Shown here in pieces: positions 32,679 to 43,215 of a stretch of 64,000 nucleotides of DNA. A program made the position numbers and the translations under genes. Where the stretch lies: contig NZ_CP071247.1 in the NCBI RefSeq assembly GCF_017301335.1, positions 3,038,001-3,102,000 of the forward strand, in the 5' to 3' direction. Origin of the DNA: Marinobacter salinisoli (lineage in GTDB: Bacteria > Pseudomonadota > Gammaproteobacteria > Pseudomonadales > Oleiphilaceae). The notes under the pieces are model-generated. The model was not told the DNA's origin. It ran no database searches and saw nothing but the letters and a program-made list of their open reading frames with translations. Position 1 is the stretch's first letter, and each line of letters starts with the position of its first letter.

Positions 32679-33887
32679 ATGACCACCGAAGCTTATATCT
32701 TCGATGCCGTGCGGACCCCGCGGGGCCGAGGCAAGAAGGATGGTTCCCTGCACAGCGTCAAGCCCGTGACCTTACTGACCACGCTGCTGGATGCACTGAA
32801 AGCGCGCAACAACCTGGACACGGCACAGGTTGACGACATCGTCATGGGCTGTGTCACGGCCGTTGGCGATCAGGGCGCCGACATCGCCAAAACCGCTGCC
32901 CTGGCGGCAGACTGGGATGAGAAAGTGGCCGGTGTAACGCTGAATCGATTCTGCGCGTCGGGCCTGGAGGCGGTGAACCTGGCTGCCATGAAAGTGCGCT
33001 CTGGCTGGGAAGATCTGGTCGTCGCCGGAGGCGTTGAATCCATGTCCCGTGTTCCCATGGGATCGGACGGCGGCGCCTGGGCCATGGATCCGGAAACCAA
33101 CCTCCATACAGGCTTCATGCCGCAAGGCATCGGCGCCGACCTGATTGCTACCATTGAAGGGTTTAGCCGCCGGGACGTCGATACCTTTGCCGTCCGCTCG
33201 CAACAAAAAGCCGCCCACGCCTGGGCCAGCGGCTATTTCGCCAAGTCCATTGTCCCGGTGTGCGACCAAAACGGCGTGGTCATTCTCGACCGGGACGAAC
33301 ACGTACGAGCAGACACCACCGTGGAATCGCTGGCCGGTTTGAAGCCCTCGTTCCAGATGATGGGCGAAATGGGCTTCGATAGTGTCGCGCGCGAAAAGTA
33401 CCACTATGTCGAAAAAATCAATCACGTCCACCACGCCGGCAACTCCTCCGGCATCGTTGATGGCGCCACTGCCCTGCTGATTGGCAGCGGCGCCAAGGGC
33501 GAGGCGTTGGGCCTCAAGCCGCGGGCCCGTGTTGTTGCCACGGCCGTGACCAGCACAGACCCCACTATCATGCTGACCGGCCCGGCACCCGCGGCACGTA
33601 AAGCGCTGGCCAAAGCGGGCATGACCGTCGATCAGATAGACCTGTTTGAAGTGAACGAAGCCTTCGCCTCTGTGGTGATGCGGTTCCAGAGAGAACTGTC
33701 GGTTCCCGATGAAAAAGTGAACGTGAATGGCGGTGCCATCGCCATGGGGCATCCACTCGGCGCAACCGGAGCCATGATCCTGGGCACCCTGCTGGACGAG
33801 CTGGAACGCCGGGAGTTGCGTTATGGCCTTGCCACACTCTGCGTTGGCGGCGGCATGGGCATCGCGACCATCATCGAACGCGTCTGA
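32679..33887 (+). CDS. Acetyl-CoA C-acyltransferase (thiolase)
   Basis: 402 residues, full-length thiolase. The acyl-accepting Cys is C92 in [11 protein letters not shown]. The conserved His is in [15 protein letters not shown] and the second active Cys in TLCVGGGMG. It releases acetyl-CoA from 3-ketoacyl-CoA in beta-oxidation. The N-terminus ([20 protein letters not shown]) is more like the FadA2/acetyl-CoA acetyltransferase group than the classical FadA. The multifunctional protein starts 32 nt downstream, so the two form the usual alpha/beta pair. TGAGGACA precedes the ATG. Confidence 0.95.
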   Translation: MTTEAYIFDAVRTPRGRGKKDGSLHSVKPVTLLTTLLDALKARNNLDTAQVDDIVMGCVTAVGDQGADIAKTAALAADWDEKVAGVTLNRFCASGLEAVNLAAMKVRSGWEDLVVAGGVESMSRVPMGSDGGAWAMDPETNLHTGFMPQGIGADLIATIEGFSRRDVDTFAVRSQQKAAHAWASGYFAKSIVPVCDQNGVVILDRDEHVRADTTVESLAGLKPSFQMMGEMGFDSVAREKYHYVEKINHVHHAGNSSGIVDGATALLIGSGAKGEALGLKPRARVVATAVTSTDPTIMLTGPAPAARKALAKAGMTVDQIDLFEVNEAFASVVMRFQRELSVPDEKVNVNGGAIAMGHPLGATGAMILGTLLDELERRELRYGLATLCVGGGMGIATIIERV

Positions 33888-33919
33888 ACCCGACACTTTT
33901 CCTGCACGGAGAACCAAAT

Positions 33920-36070
33920 ATGACAGCCATCCGATACGAACTGGCTTCAGACCAGATTCTGACCCTGACCATCGACATGCCGGGCCAGTCCGCCAACACC
34001 ATGAACGGAGAGTTCCGTAACGCCCTGTCCGAGGTCGTTGGAAAAGCAAAGGCCGAGCTCGACAACATCCGCGGCGTTATCCTGACGTCCGGCAAGAAAA
34101 CCTTCTTCGCCGGCGGTGACCTGAATGAACTCCACAAGGTTACTCGCGAAGACGCACAGGCCTTCGAGGCAATGGTCAACGCGCTCAAAGCCGACATGCG
34201 CGCCCTGGAAACCAGCGGCAAACCGGTTGTCGCGGCCATCAACGGCGCTGCCCTGGGTGGCGGCCTGGAGCTTGCACTCGCCTGCCATCACCGGATTGCC
34301 ATCGACAACGATTCCATCCAACTGGGGCTGCCAGAGGTCACACTAGGCTTGCTTCCCGGCGGCGGAGGCACCCAGCGCCTGCCCAGGATGATTGGCCTGG
34401 AAGCCGCCTTTCCGTTCCTGATGGAGGGCAAGAAAGTGAATCCCAAAGCCGCGCTGAAGGCCGGCATTATTGATGAATTGGCGGATTCAGCGGAGGACAT
34501 GCTGGCCAAGGCACGGGAATTCATAGATGCCAACCCGAAATGCCAGCAGCCCTGGGATCAGAAAGGATTCAAGCTCCCCGGCGGAGCCCCTCACCACCCG
34601 GCGATGGCACAGAAGCTGGCTATCGCACCGGCCATGCTCAAGCAGAAAACGAAAGGCTGCTATCCCGCGTCGGAGCGAATTCTGTCCGCAGCCGTAGAGG
34701 GTGCGCAGGTTGATTTTGACAACGGTAGCCTGATTGAGACGCGCTACTTCGCCGAACTGGTCATTGGGCAGGTTGCGAAGAATATGACCAACACCTTCTG
34801 GTTCCAGCTCAATGCGCTTAATTCCGGCGGCAGCCGCCCGACCGGCTACGCCAAAGAAAACGTCAAGAAGGTTGGGATCCTCGGGGCCGGCATGATGGGG
34901 GCAGGAATCGCCTATGCCACCGCCACCCGGGGCGTCGAAGTGGTGCTGAAAGACGTGTCGGTGGAAAACGCCGAGAAAGGCAAGCACTACTCAGAGCAAT
35001 TGCTGGCGAAAAAGGTCAGCCGTGGCCGTATGACGACGGAAAACAAAGCCGACATTCTTGCCCGCATTCGGCCGACGGATTCAGTCAGTGATCTGGCGGG
35101 GTGCGACCTGATCATCGAGGCCGTGTTCGAAGACAGCGACCTGAAAGCCAAAGTGACCAGAGAGACTGAGTCCGCTCTGGTTGAGAATGGCATTTTTGCC
35201 TCGAACACCTCCACCATACCGATTACTCAGCTGGCCGAGGCATCGGCGCGCCCGGAAAACTTTATTGGCCTGCATTTCTTCTCTCCGGTCGACAAGATGC
35301 AATTGGTGGAAATCATCGTGGGCGCCAAAACCTCCGATGAAACCCTGGCACGGGCATTCGATTACGTTCAGCAAATCGGCAAGATTCCCATCGTGGTCAA
35401 CGACAGCCGTGGCTTCTTTACCTCCAGAGTGTTTGGCACCTTCGTGAACGAGGGGATCAGCATGCTGGCCGAGGGCATCCACCCGTCCAGTATCGAAAAT
35501 GCCGGCCTGTTCGCCGGCATGCCAGTTGGCCCGCTTGCCATTTCCGACGAAGTCAGCCTGACCCTGATGCAGCATATCCGGGCGCAGAGCAAAAAAGACA
35601 CCGAAGCCTCTGGCGGCACCTGGTCGCCTCACCCGGCCGAGGCAGTGATTGACCAGATGGTTGACAGGCAGGGCCGCAAAGGCAAAGCCGCTGGCGCTGG
35701 TTTCTATGACTATCCGGCCAACGGCAAGAAGCACCTCTGGCCCGAGCTGGAGCACCTGTTTGTGGACAAGGCAAAGGCCGCATCGATTGAGCTTCAGGAT
35801 TTGAAAGATCGCATCCTGTTCATTCAGGCCATCGAAACCGTGCGCTGCCTCGAAGAAGGCGTACTCAAAACCGTTGCAGATGCGAATATCGGGAGCATAT
35901 TCGGAATCGGTTTTGCCGCCTGGACCGGCGGCGCCATTCAGTTTATCAACCAGTACGGTGTCCGAGCCTTCACCGAGCGGGCGAGCACGCTGGCCGCCCG
36001 GTATGGCGAACGCTTTGCGCCGCCCAAATTGCTGGTCGAAAAAGCCGAAGCCAACGCCATCTTTAGCTGA
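33920..36070 (+). CDS. Multifunctional enoyl-CoA hydratase / 3-hydroxyacyl-CoA dehydrogenase (FadB/FadJ type)
   Basis: 716 residues. The N-terminal crotonase domain (1 to about 190) has the oxyanion segment AAINGAALGGGLELALA and the second acid in LGLPEVTLGLLPGGGGTQRLP. The dehydrogenase domain begins at about 313 with VGILGAGMMGAGIAYATA (NAD-binding) and continues with FIGLHFFSPVDKM and the C-terminal dimerisation helices (VFGTFVNEGISML). It hydrates and oxidises enoyl-CoA to 3-ketoacyl-CoA for the thiolase upstream. Length and order fit FadJ or FadB; the thiolase-first gene order is that of the fadIJ type. Confidence 0.95.
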   Translation: MTAIRYELASDQILTLTIDMPGQSANTMNGEFRNALSEVVGKAKAELDNIRGVILTSGKKTFFAGGDLNELHKVTREDAQAFEAMVNALKADMRALETSGKPVVAAINGAALGGGLELALACHHRIAIDNDSIQLGLPEVTLGLLPGGGGTQRLPRMIGLEAAFPFLMEGKKVNPKAALKAGIIDELADSAEDMLAKAREFIDANPKCQQPWDQKGFKLPGGAPHHPAMAQKLAIAPAMLKQKTKGCYPASERILSAAVEGAQVDFDNGSLIETRYFAELVIGQVAKNMTNTFWFQLNALNSGGSRPTGYAKENVKKVGILGAGMMGAGIAYATATRGVEVVLKDVSVENAEKGKHYSEQLLAKKVSRGRMTTENKADILARIRPTDSVSDLAGCDLIIEAVFEDSDLKAKVTRETESALVENGIFASNTSTIPITQLAEASARPENFIGLHFFSPVDKMQLVEIIVGAKTSDETLARAFDYVQQIGKIPIVVNDSRGFFTSRVFGTFVNEGISMLAEGIHPSSIENAGLFAGMPVGPLAISDEVSLTLMQHIRAQSKKDTEASGGTWSPHPAEAVIDQMVDRQGRKGKAAGAGFYDYPANGKKHLWPELEHLFVDKAKAASIELQDLKDRILFIQAIETVRCLEEGVLKTVADANIGSIFGIGFAAWTGGAIQFINQYGVRAFTERASTLAARYGERFAPPKLLVEKAEANAIFS

Positions 36071-36269
36071 CCCCGGGGCCGGAGTGGCTCTCCGCCCCTC
36101 CGGCAACGGCCTGTTCTCTGACCTGACACTTTCATGGACAGATTGTCACGATCACCCCAGTCACTCCTATGGCAACGGGGGTAGCGCTTGCCTACAATGA
36201 GTCTATTCGCTAACGGGTAAGCCGGCATCCTGTTCCGGGAGCCGCCCCAGTAAAGTCAGGTAAGAGTTT

Positions 36270-38441
36270 ATGACCTACGCGGAAAGAACTGTCGCTCGTC
36301 GCGCCGCTGCCGCCGGCAGCCGCACCGGGATCTATAAAGCCATCGGCCTTGCGCTGATGCTTGGGATGCCACTGGGGCTGTCTGCGAAAATCGATGACAC
36401 GCAGGTATACGAGCCGGTTGCACCAACCATCGACCAGGCCCGAGCGAACATCTTGATCGCCCGCCAGCTTCAGTTCACGCATTTCCGCGACATGGGCATT
36501 AACGATCAGCTCTCCGAGCAAGTCTTTGACGCCTACCTCGACTACCTGGACGGCCAGCGTATCTACCTGACCCGAAAAGACGTCGACCAGTTTACCGGCA
36601 TGAAGGGCCAACTGGGCTCGGCCCTGAAAACCGGGCAGCTTCAGCCAGGATTCGATATCTACAACCTGGTACAGCAGCGAATCATCGAGCGGCTCCAGTT
36701 TGCTCTTTCCGTGCTGGACAAAGGCATCGATACACTGGACTTTGGCGCCGAAGAGACCATTCGCGTCGATCGCTCCGAGGCACAATGGGAAGCCGATACT
36801 GCCGCGCTGGATGAGCTTTGGACCAAGCGGATCAAGAACGCGGTGCTGGCTCAGCGACTGAATGAAAAGGACGATGACGCTATCGAAGAGTCCCTCAAGC
36901 GTCGCTACGAGGGCCAGCTGAAACGCGCCTACCAGGCCCGCAGCGAGGACGCATTCCAGGCCTACATGAACGCGTTCACCAGCATCTGGGACCCGCACAC
37001 ATCCTACTTTTCGCCCCGCACATCGGAAAATTTCAACATCAACATGAGCCTGTCGCTGGAAGGCATCGGCGCGGTGCTGCAGGCTGATAACGAATACACC
37101 AAGATTGTTCGACTGGTGCCAGGCGGACCAGCCTCCAAGCAGGGCCAGTTGCAGCCCGCTGACCGCATTGTGTCTGTTGCTCAGGGCGAAGAGAAGCCGG
37201 TTAACGTGATTGGCTGGCGCCTGGATGAGGTGGTGGACCTGATCCGCGGCCCGCGCAATTCAGTGGTGACGCTGGAGGTAATCCCCGCCAACGCCAGCGA
37301 CGACACCATCACCAAAACCATCGCGATCAAACGCGATGAAGTGAAACTGGAAGAACAGAGCGCCAGCAAGGATCTGATCCAGCTGGAACGAAGCGGGGAT
37401 GACTACAGCATCGGCGTTATTCATATTCCAACCTTTTATGCGGATTTCCAGGCCATGCAGGCCGGTGATCCCAATTACAAGAGCACCACGCGGGATGTCC
37501 GCCGTCTGATTCAGGAATTGCGGGACGATGGCATGGACGGCCTGGTGATCGACCTCCGCAACAATGGCGGTGGAGCTCTTCACGAAGCCAACGATCTGGT
37601 CGGGCTGTTCATCGATGAAGGTCCGACGGTACAGATCCGGCACGCAAACAACGAAGTTCAGACACTGGACGACCAGGATCCTTCGGTGGCCTATGACGGC
37701 CCACTGGTGGTACTGACCAATCGAATGAGTGCATCCGCCTCGGAAATCTTCGCCGGCGCCATCCAGGATTACGGTCGCGGTCTGGTGGTCGGTTCCCAGA
37801 CCTTCGGCAAGGGCACGGTGCAGGCGGTTCGGCCACTGAATCACGGCCAGCTGAAAATTACCCAATCCAAGTTCTATCGGGTGTCAGGTGGCTCCACCCA
37901 GCACAAAGGCGTGATCCCGGACATCGAGATCCCCTCTCGTATCGACAAAACCCGGATTGGTGAGGACGCCCTCGATCGCGCCCTGCCCTGGGATCAGATT
38001 GAGGCTGTTCCGCATACCCGCTACTTCGATTTCAGCGGCATTATCGACGAACTCCGCCAGCGTCATGAAACACGGTTTGCCACCAGCCCGGAGTTCAACC
38101 TGCTGCAGGAAGAAATCGAGTTTCTGAATGAGCAACGTGAGCTGGAATCCGTGAGCCTCAATTTCGAGACTCGTAAAGCGCAGCACGAACAAATCGAACG
38201 AACCCGTTTGAGCATTGCCAATGCCCGTCGCGAACTCCGGGGCGAAGAGCCGTTCGACTCACTCGAAGCGCTTGAAGAGTGGCAGGATCAGCAGTCAGCC
38301 CAACTGGATACCGTTGATGACGAGCTGGATTTCGTCATCCGCGAAGGTGGCCACATTGTCGCGGATATGGTTGAGCTGGACCGCCGCATGGTATCCATTA
38401 CCACCCCCAGACACTTCGCCGCGAAAACCCCGGCACAATAA
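36270..38441 (+). CDS. prc: Tail-specific periplasmic protease (carboxy-terminal processing peptidase)
   Basis: 723 residues. An N-terminal signal anchor (about residues 22-38) is followed by the TSP N-terminal helical domain, a PDZ domain at about 250-335 (LEGIGAVLQADNEYTKIVRLVPGGPA) and an S41 protease core. Catalytic Ser is in NRMSASASEIFAGA and Lys in TFGKGTVQ. The DUF3340-type C-terminal domain ends the protein. It degrades periplasmic proteins with nonpolar C-termini, such as SsrA-tagged ones, and trims penicillin-binding protein 3 or hydrolases in relatives. Normal length; 200 bp of non-coding DNA precede it. Confidence 0.95.
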   Translation: MTYAERTVARRAAAAGSRTGIYKAIGLALMLGMPLGLSAKIDDTQVYEPVAPTIDQARANILIARQLQFTHFRDMGINDQLSEQVFDAYLDYLDGQRIYLTRKDVDQFTGMKGQLGSALKTGQLQPGFDIYNLVQQRIIERLQFALSVLDKGIDTLDFGAEETIRVDRSEAQWEADTAALDELWTKRIKNAVLAQRLNEKDDDAIEESLKRRYEGQLKRAYQARSEDAFQAYMNAFTSIWDPHTSYFSPRTSENFNINMSLSLEGIGAVLQADNEYTKIVRLVPGGPASKQGQLQPADRIVSVAQGEEKPVNVIGWRLDEVVDLIRGPRNSVVTLEVIPANASDDTITKTIAIKRDEVKLEEQSASKDLIQLERSGDDYSIGVIHIPTFYADFQAMQAGDPNYKSTTRDVRRLIQELRDDGMDGLVIDLRNNGGGALHEANDLVGLFIDEGPTVQIRHANNEVQTLDDQDPSVAYDGPLVVLTNRMSASASEIFAGAIQDYGRGLVVGSQTFGKGTVQAVRPLNHGQLKITQSKFYRVSGGSTQHKGVIPDIEIPSRIDKTRIGEDALDRALPWDQIEAVPHTRYFDFSGIIDELRQRHETRFATSPEFNLLQEEIEFLNEQRELESVSLNFETRKAQHEQIERTRLSIANARRELRGEEPFDSLEALEEWQDQQSAQLDTVDDELDFVIREGGHIVADMVELDRRMVSITTPRHFAAKTPAQ

Positions 38442-38461
38442 GCGAGGACCTTTGCAGGAGC

Positions 38462-39214
38462 ATGCCGCAACGATCTAAGGACGAGATACCCCCAAAAACG
38501 GGGCGTGTGTTGCGAGACACTCTACTGGACGCGCTGCACGCGATGCGCTCCATGGAGGAGATCGAGGAACTCCAACAGCCGAAGGTGGCAGAGGATAAGG
38601 GCACCGAAAGCCTGGTCGATCGTCTGATCGGTTTGACGGGTTCGGCGCTGCGTCTCGGAGTGCGCGCCACCGACACGTCGATGCGCGTGGGCAGAGCACT
38701 GATCAACTCTCAGGATCAGCTGCGGGCAATGCTCACGGCAGGGCAATCGCTCAAGGACATTCGCGAGGTCGCCGGGCTGACCTTGTCCGAGATGAGCGAA
38801 GCGCTGAACCTGAAAGATAAATCGGTGCTCGAGGCCGTGGAAGACGGCACCGCGACACTGTCCTTTGAACTGATTCTGCGGCTGGCTGCCCTGATAGCCC
38901 GCAACGATCCGATTCCCTTCATCCTCCGCACCACGCGCAATTACAACCCGGAAGTCTGGCAGATTCTCAATGACTGGGGCGTGGGCCGCCTGCCCCTGCA
39001 GTTCGAGCGGGAACGGGAATTCATCAATATTTTCCGCCGGCACGACGACGCCAGGAACCTTTCAGACGAGGGGTTCAGGAAAGTCCTGGAATTTACCCGT
39101 CAAAGCTTTGAAATGTCGCTGCACTTCGTCGAGGAGCAGGAACGTCAGGTGGCCGAGTTGAAGGCCACCTACGAAGAAAACGCCAAGACAGAAGACGAAT
39201 CCGCGAAAGACTGA
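38462..39214 (+). CDS. XRE-family helix-turn-helix protein
   Basis: 250 residues. A Cro/C1-type HTH lies in the middle (about 95-150): GQSLKDIREVAGLTLSEMSEAL then KSVLEAVEDGTATLSFELILRLAALIAR. The N-terminal 90 residues are helical; the C-terminal third is helical and charged with a coiled-coil tendency. The target is unknown. It follows prc by 20 bp and is probably co-transcribed. AGGAG lies only 1 nt before the ATG, too close; GAGG 14 nt upstream or a later start (M28) is possible, so the exact start is uncertain. Confidence 0.83.
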   Translation: MPQRSKDEIPPKTGRVLRDTLLDALHAMRSMEEIEELQQPKVAEDKGTESLVDRLIGLTGSALRLGVRATDTSMRVGRALINSQDQLRAMLTAGQSLKDIREVAGLTLSEMSEALNLKDKSVLEAVEDGTATLSFELILRLAALIARNDPIPFILRTTRNYNPEVWQILNDWGVGRLPLQFEREREFINIFRRHDDARNLSDEGFRKVLEFTRQSFEMSLHFVEEQERQVAELKATYEENAKTEDESAKD

Positions 39215-39238
39215 GCCAGGGGCCTGGCCCATCCCGTC

Positions 39239-40303
39239 TCACGAGAACAGCGCCGCCATGGTTTCACGACTCGGCTTTCGGACCACGCCCTTCTCGGTAA
39301 CGATCAGGTCGATCAGGTCAGCCGGCGTCACATCGAAAACCGGGTTGTAAACGTTCACCCCCTCCGGAGCCAGCGGAATACCCCGGATCGCCCGAACCTC
39401 TGAAGCCTCCCGCTCTTCGATGGGAATGTCGGCGCCGGACGCCAGAGACATATCCACTGTACTCGATGGCGCCACCACCATGAATCCGACCCCGTGGTAC
39501 CTGGCAAGCACCGCCAGGCTGTAGGTGCCTATTTTGTTGGCCACATCGCCGTTGGCGGTTATCCGGTCGGCTCCGACAATCACCCAGCGAACCTGCCCCT
39601 GCGCCAGAATGGCCGCAGCGGCGCCGTCTGCGTTCAACGTGACCGGAATGCTGTCCCGCGCCAACTCCCACGCTGTCAGCCGGCTTCCCTGGAGCCAGGG
39701 CCGGGTTTCATCGGCGTAAACAGCCTCCAGCAACTGCGCCTCATGCAGCCGCCGGATTACCCCCAGGGCCGTACCATAACCACCGGTTGCGAGTGCGCCG
39801 GTGTTGCAATGAGTCAGCACCGATAACGGCGAGCTGGCATCCATTGCCTCCAGGGCGTGGTCCGCCATGGCCAGATTGGCCGCCAGATCCTCTTCGTGAA
39901 TGGCCACCGCTTCCTCGGCCAGCCGGGCGACTGCGCCCTTCAAGGTCGAGCATTCTTCGAACACCCTTTTCATCCGCTGCAACGCCCAGAACAGGTTAAC
40001 TGCGGTTGGCCGGGACGCCCCGAGCTCCTCAAGCGCCTGCTGAATCTCCGCCCGCCACTGTTCTTCAGCGGCATGGCGTGCGGCCAACGCAACCCCATAG
40101 GCGGCACTGATACCGATCGCTGGAGCACCCCGCACCACCATATCCCGAATGCACTGGGCCACTCCGCCAGCGCCTTCCGCGGTGATCCAGTGCTCCTCGA
40201 CCGGCAGCAGACGCTGGTCAAGCAGCTCCAGGCTATCGCCGTGCCAGCGCATGGCCACGGTTCCAATGGTCCGTAAGGGGCTGGACTGACGGGTTTTCTC
40301 CAT
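39239..40303 (-). CDS. mtnA: S-methyl-5-thioribose-1-phosphate isomerase
   Basis: 354 residues, normal length. Motifs: [15 protein letters not shown] near the start, the active Cys in [19 protein letters not shown] and the catalytic Asp in [19 protein letters not shown]. It isomerises methylthioribose-1-phosphate to methylthioribulose-1-phosphate in methionine salvage; in Pseudomonas the same neighbourhood (mtnA, mtaD, ubiG, mupP) lets methylthioadenosine be routed through methylthioinosine. Divergent from mtaD with a shared palindromic promoter region. Confidence 0.96.
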   Translation of the reverse strand: MEKTRQSSPLRTIGTVAMRWHGDSLELLDQRLLPVEEHWITAEGAGGVAQCIRDMVVRGAPAIGISAAYGVALAARHAAEEQWRAEIQQALEELGASRPTAVNLFWALQRMKRVFEECSTLKGAVARLAEEAVAIHEEDLAANLAMADHALEAMDASSPLSVLTHCNTGALATGGYGTALGVIRRLHEAQLLEAVYADETRPWLQGSRLTAWELARDSIPVTLNADGAAAAILAQGQVRWVIVGADRITANGDVANKIGTYSLAVLARYHGVGFMVVAPSSTVDMSLASGADIPIEEREASEVRAIRGIPLAPEGVNVYNPVFDVTPADLIDLIVTEKGVVRKPSRETMAALFS

Positions 40304-40338
40304 TCGCGCACTCCATCTGTGAAACGCTGAAAACGGCC

Positions 40339-40355
40339 AGTATAACGTTTATACT
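40339..40355. promoter_or_regulatory. Divergent overlapping -10 palindrome between mtnA and mtaD
   Basis: AGTATAA-CGT-TTATACT is a perfect inverted repeat. It supplies a TATACT-type -10 on each strand (plus 40350-40355; minus 40344-40339). No strong -35 was seen on either side, so activation or an operator role is possible. Confidence 0.5.
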
Positions 40356-40411
40356 AGCCAGCTACATTTTCGCGACAGGCATCTTGGCCGCCCCGCTATT
40401 AAGGCTGGTAT

Positions 40412-41752
40412 ATGACCGCAGACACCATCATCGCAGCAGATATTCGCATCAATGCGCGATGGCTGATTCCCATCGAACCTAAAGGCATCGTGCTGGACAG
40501 GCAGACCGTGATTATTACTGGCAGCCGGATCACCGCAGTGGTATCCCAGGCTGAGGCCGACGCCAAATACCGCACCCGTGAAACCGTCGATCTGCCGCAG
40601 CATGTGGTGATGCCCGGCTTGATCAACCTGCACGGGCACGCGGCGATGTCGCTGTTCAGGGGCATGGCAGACGACCTTCCGCTGATGACCTGGCTCAACG
40701 AACACATCTGGCCGGCGGAAGGTAACTTTGTCAGTGAGCAGTTCATTGCCGATGGCACGCAGTTGGCCATGGCCGAAATGCTGCGCACTGGAACCACCAC
40801 CTTCTCGGACATGTACTTCTTTCCGGAAGTCGCCGCCCAGGCAGCCCACGACGTAGGAATGCGTGCCCAAATCGCATTTCCATTGCTGGATTTCCCGACG
40901 GCCTGGGGCAGCGGACCCGATGAGTACCTGAACAAGGGCCAAGAGCTGATCAGCGCGTGGCAAGGCAACGAGTTCATTTCGCCTGCCATCGGGCCACACG
41001 CGCCCTATACGGTTTCCGATGGACCCTTGGAACGCGCCATTCACCTGAGCACAGAGACCGGAGCCCCGGTCCAGATCCACCTGCACGAGACCGCGTTTGA
41101 GGTTGCGGAAGCCACCGAAAAGCTTGGACAACGGCCGGTCGCTCGCATGCAGTCTCTCGGTCTGCTCGGGCCCAACACCCAGTGCGTGCACATGACCCAG
41201 ATGAATGAGGCCGATATCGAGGCTATTGCCGCTTCGGGCGCCCACATCGTTCACTGCCCCGAATCCAACCTGAAGCTCGCCAGCGGCCTGTGCCCGGTAC
41301 AGAAGCTTGCCGATGCCGGTATCAACGTGGCCATCGGAACCGACGGTGCCGCCAGCAATAACAACCTGGACCTGTTCGGCGAACTGCAAACCGCCGCCAT
41401 GCTGGCCAAGGTTGTGGCCAACGATGCCGCCGCCCTATCCGCTCACGATGCCCTGACCATGGCCACGCTCAACGGCGCAAAAGCCATCGGCCGGGACCAC
41501 GAACTGGGCTCCCTTGCAGAGGGCAAGCTGGCCGATATTATCGCCGTCGACCTGAGCGATCCCTTTATACAACCGGTGTATGATCCGGCCTCCCATCTTG
41601 TCTACAGCAATCACGGCCGGGCAGTAAGCCATAGCTGGATTCATGGCGTACCTCAGTTACAGGATGGGCGTTTAACGCGAATTGACGTGCCCGACCTCAT
41701 GCTCCGGGTAGACGGCTGGCGGGAACGGATTCGCCACCCGCGGAATCAGTAA
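40412..41752 (+). CDS. mtaD: 5-methylthioadenosine / S-adenosylhomocysteine deaminase (TRZ/ATZ family hydrolase)
   Basis: 446 residues, amidohydrolase fold. Metal and active-site residues: HGH in [13 protein letters not shown], the HLHE segment ([12 protein letters not shown]), His in CVHMTQM and the Asp in [14 protein letters not shown]. It deaminates methylthioadenosine to methylthioinosine in Pseudomonas; the paired mtnA supports this use here. 109 bp of shared promoter region separate it from mtnA, and ubiG follows after 35 bp. Confidence 0.93.
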   Translation: MTADTIIAADIRINARWLIPIEPKGIVLDRQTVIITGSRITAVVSQAEADAKYRTRETVDLPQHVVMPGLINLHGHAAMSLFRGMADDLPLMTWLNEHIWPAEGNFVSEQFIADGTQLAMAEMLRTGTTTFSDMYFFPEVAAQAAHDVGMRAQIAFPLLDFPTAWGSGPDEYLNKGQELISAWQGNEFISPAIGPHAPYTVSDGPLERAIHLSTETGAPVQIHLHETAFEVAEATEKLGQRPVARMQSLGLLGPNTQCVHMTQMNEADIEAIAASGAHIVHCPESNLKLASGLCPVQKLADAGINVAIGTDGAASNNNLDLFGELQTAAMLAKVVANDAAALSAHDALTMATLNGAKAIGRDHELGSLAEGKLADIIAVDLSDPFIQPVYDPASHLVYSNHGRAVSHSWIHGVPQLQDGRLTRIDVPDLMLRVDGWRERIRHPRNQ

Positions 41753-41787
41753 GCAACTCAAGACACCATCAGCAGGCAGCGAAAACC

Positions 41788-42504
41788 ATGAACAACCAGA
41801 ATGTCGACAGGAATGAAATCGCCAAGTTTGAGGCCCTGGCCAGCCGTTGGTGGGATCCCACCAGTGAATTCCGGCCACTGCACGACATCAACCCGCTCCG
41901 GCTGAACTATATCGACGAGCGCGTGTCCCTGGCCGGTAAGCGCGCGCTTGACGTCGGCTGCGGTGGTGGCTTGCTGTCGGAGGGCATGGCCCAGCGCGGC
42001 GCCCACGTAACGGGCCTCGATATGGGAGAAGCGCCGCTGTCCGTGGCCAAGCTGCATGGCCTGGAAACCGGTGTCGACGTCGATTATCGACAGACCACCG
42101 TGGAAGAACTGGCGCAGGACCCGGAACACGCCGGCCAGTACGATGTCGTTACCTGCCTTGAGATGCTGGAACACGTGCCCGATCCGGCGTCGGTGATCAA
42201 AGCCTGCTCAGCCATGCTCAAGCCCGGCGGCCATTTGTTCGTATCCACCATCAACCGCAACCCGAAGTCATTCCTGTTCGCGATTGTTGGGGCCGAATAC
42301 GTGCTCAACCTGTTGCCCAAAGGCACCCATGAGTGGAAGAAGTTCATCCGACCATCGGAAATGTCGGATTACCTGCGTCACGCTGGCCTTGAAGTACTGG
42401 AACTGACTGGAATGACGTATAACCCGCTGACCAAAATCTACAAACTCGGCCGGGATGTGGATGTGAACTATCTGATGCACGCCAAGGATTCCCGTGAAAG
42501 CTGA
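41788..42504 (+). CDS. ubiG: Ubiquinone biosynthesis O-methyltransferase
   Basis: 238 residues. SAM-binding motif I is [16 protein letters not shown], with the acidic end of the second strand in VTGLDMGE and motif II in [26 protein letters not shown] near the start is typical of UbiG. It performs both O-methylations of ubiquinone synthesis. Its last 11 nt overlap the GTG start of mupP, so the two are coupled. Confidence 0.96.
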   Translation: MNNQNVDRNEIAKFEALASRWWDPTSEFRPLHDINPLRLNYIDERVSLAGKRALDVGCGGGLLSEGMAQRGAHVTGLDMGEAPLSVAKLHGLETGVDVDYRQTTVEELAQDPEHAGQYDVVTCLEMLEHVPDPASVIKACSAMLKPGGHLFVSTINRNPKSFLFAIVGAEYVLNLLPKGTHEWKKFIRPSEMSDYLRHAGLEVLELTGMTYNPLTKIYKLGRDVDVNYLMHAKDSRES

Positions 42505-43159
42505 ACCAGCGCCGTCCGCCGTCCTGTTCGATCTGGACGGCACACTGATTGATACCGCCCCGGATTTCATCCGCTGCCTGAATCTGCTGCGACAGGAACA
42601 CGGCCTGGAGCCCCTGCCGGCGGACCACATCCGCCGTTCAGTGTCGAACGGAGCACGTGCCATGATCCGGGTAGGTTTCGGGCTGGAACCGGAACATCCG
42701 GATTATCTGGACAAGCACACGGCATTCCTTGACCTGTACGAGCAGGGCGTGGCGGAAGAGACCACTCTGTTCGGCGGCATGGATGACCTATTGCGCTCAC
42801 TGGAGGCGCGTGCCATTCCCTGGGGTATCGTCACCAACAAACCGGTGCGCTTCGCGGCACCGCTGGTGGAGGCGCTTGGTCTGGCGCCCCGGTGCGCCAC
42901 CGTGATCTGCCCGGATCACGTCAGCCAGCGCAAACCGCATCCCGAGCCGATGTTCCTCGCGTGCAAAGAGATCGGCGCTGATCCGCAACGCGCGATCTAC
43001 GTGGGCGACCACTTGCGCGATATCGAGTCCGGCCGCAACGCGGGCATGCGAACGATCGCCGTGCGCTATGGTTACATTGAGGAACCCGAAAGCGTCGATA
43101 CGTGGGGCGCTGACGACATTGCCGACACAGTCAGCGACCTGGCAAAACTGTTACAATAA
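42494..43159 (+). CDS. mupP: N-acetylmuramic acid 6-phosphate phosphatase (HAD family, MupP)
   Basis: 221 residues. HAD motif I is [15 protein letters not shown], motif II TNKP, motif III K in RKPHPEP and motif [13 protein letters not shown]. Such proteins are often called phosphoglycolate phosphatase, but in Pseudomonas the gene directly after ubiG is MupP, which dephosphorylates MurNAc-6-P in the cell-wall recycling bypass. The assignment rests on this synteny. It starts with GTG inside the end of ubiG. Confidence 0.88.
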   Translation: MKAEPAPSAVLFDLDGTLIDTAPDFIRCLNLLRQEHGLEPLPADHIRRSVSNGARAMIRVGFGLEPEHPDYLDKHTAFLDLYEQGVAEETTLFGGMDDLLRSLEARAIPWGIVTNKPVRFAAPLVEALGLAPRCATVICPDHVSQRKPHPEPMFLACKEIGADPQRAIYVGDHLRDIESGRNAGMRTIAVRYGYIEEPESVDTWGADDIADTVSDLAKLLQ

Positions 43160-43215
43160 TCATCAGAAAAGACTTGGGGTTGCCCATTGGCAGCCGCCCG
43201 ACACGGAGACAGGTT

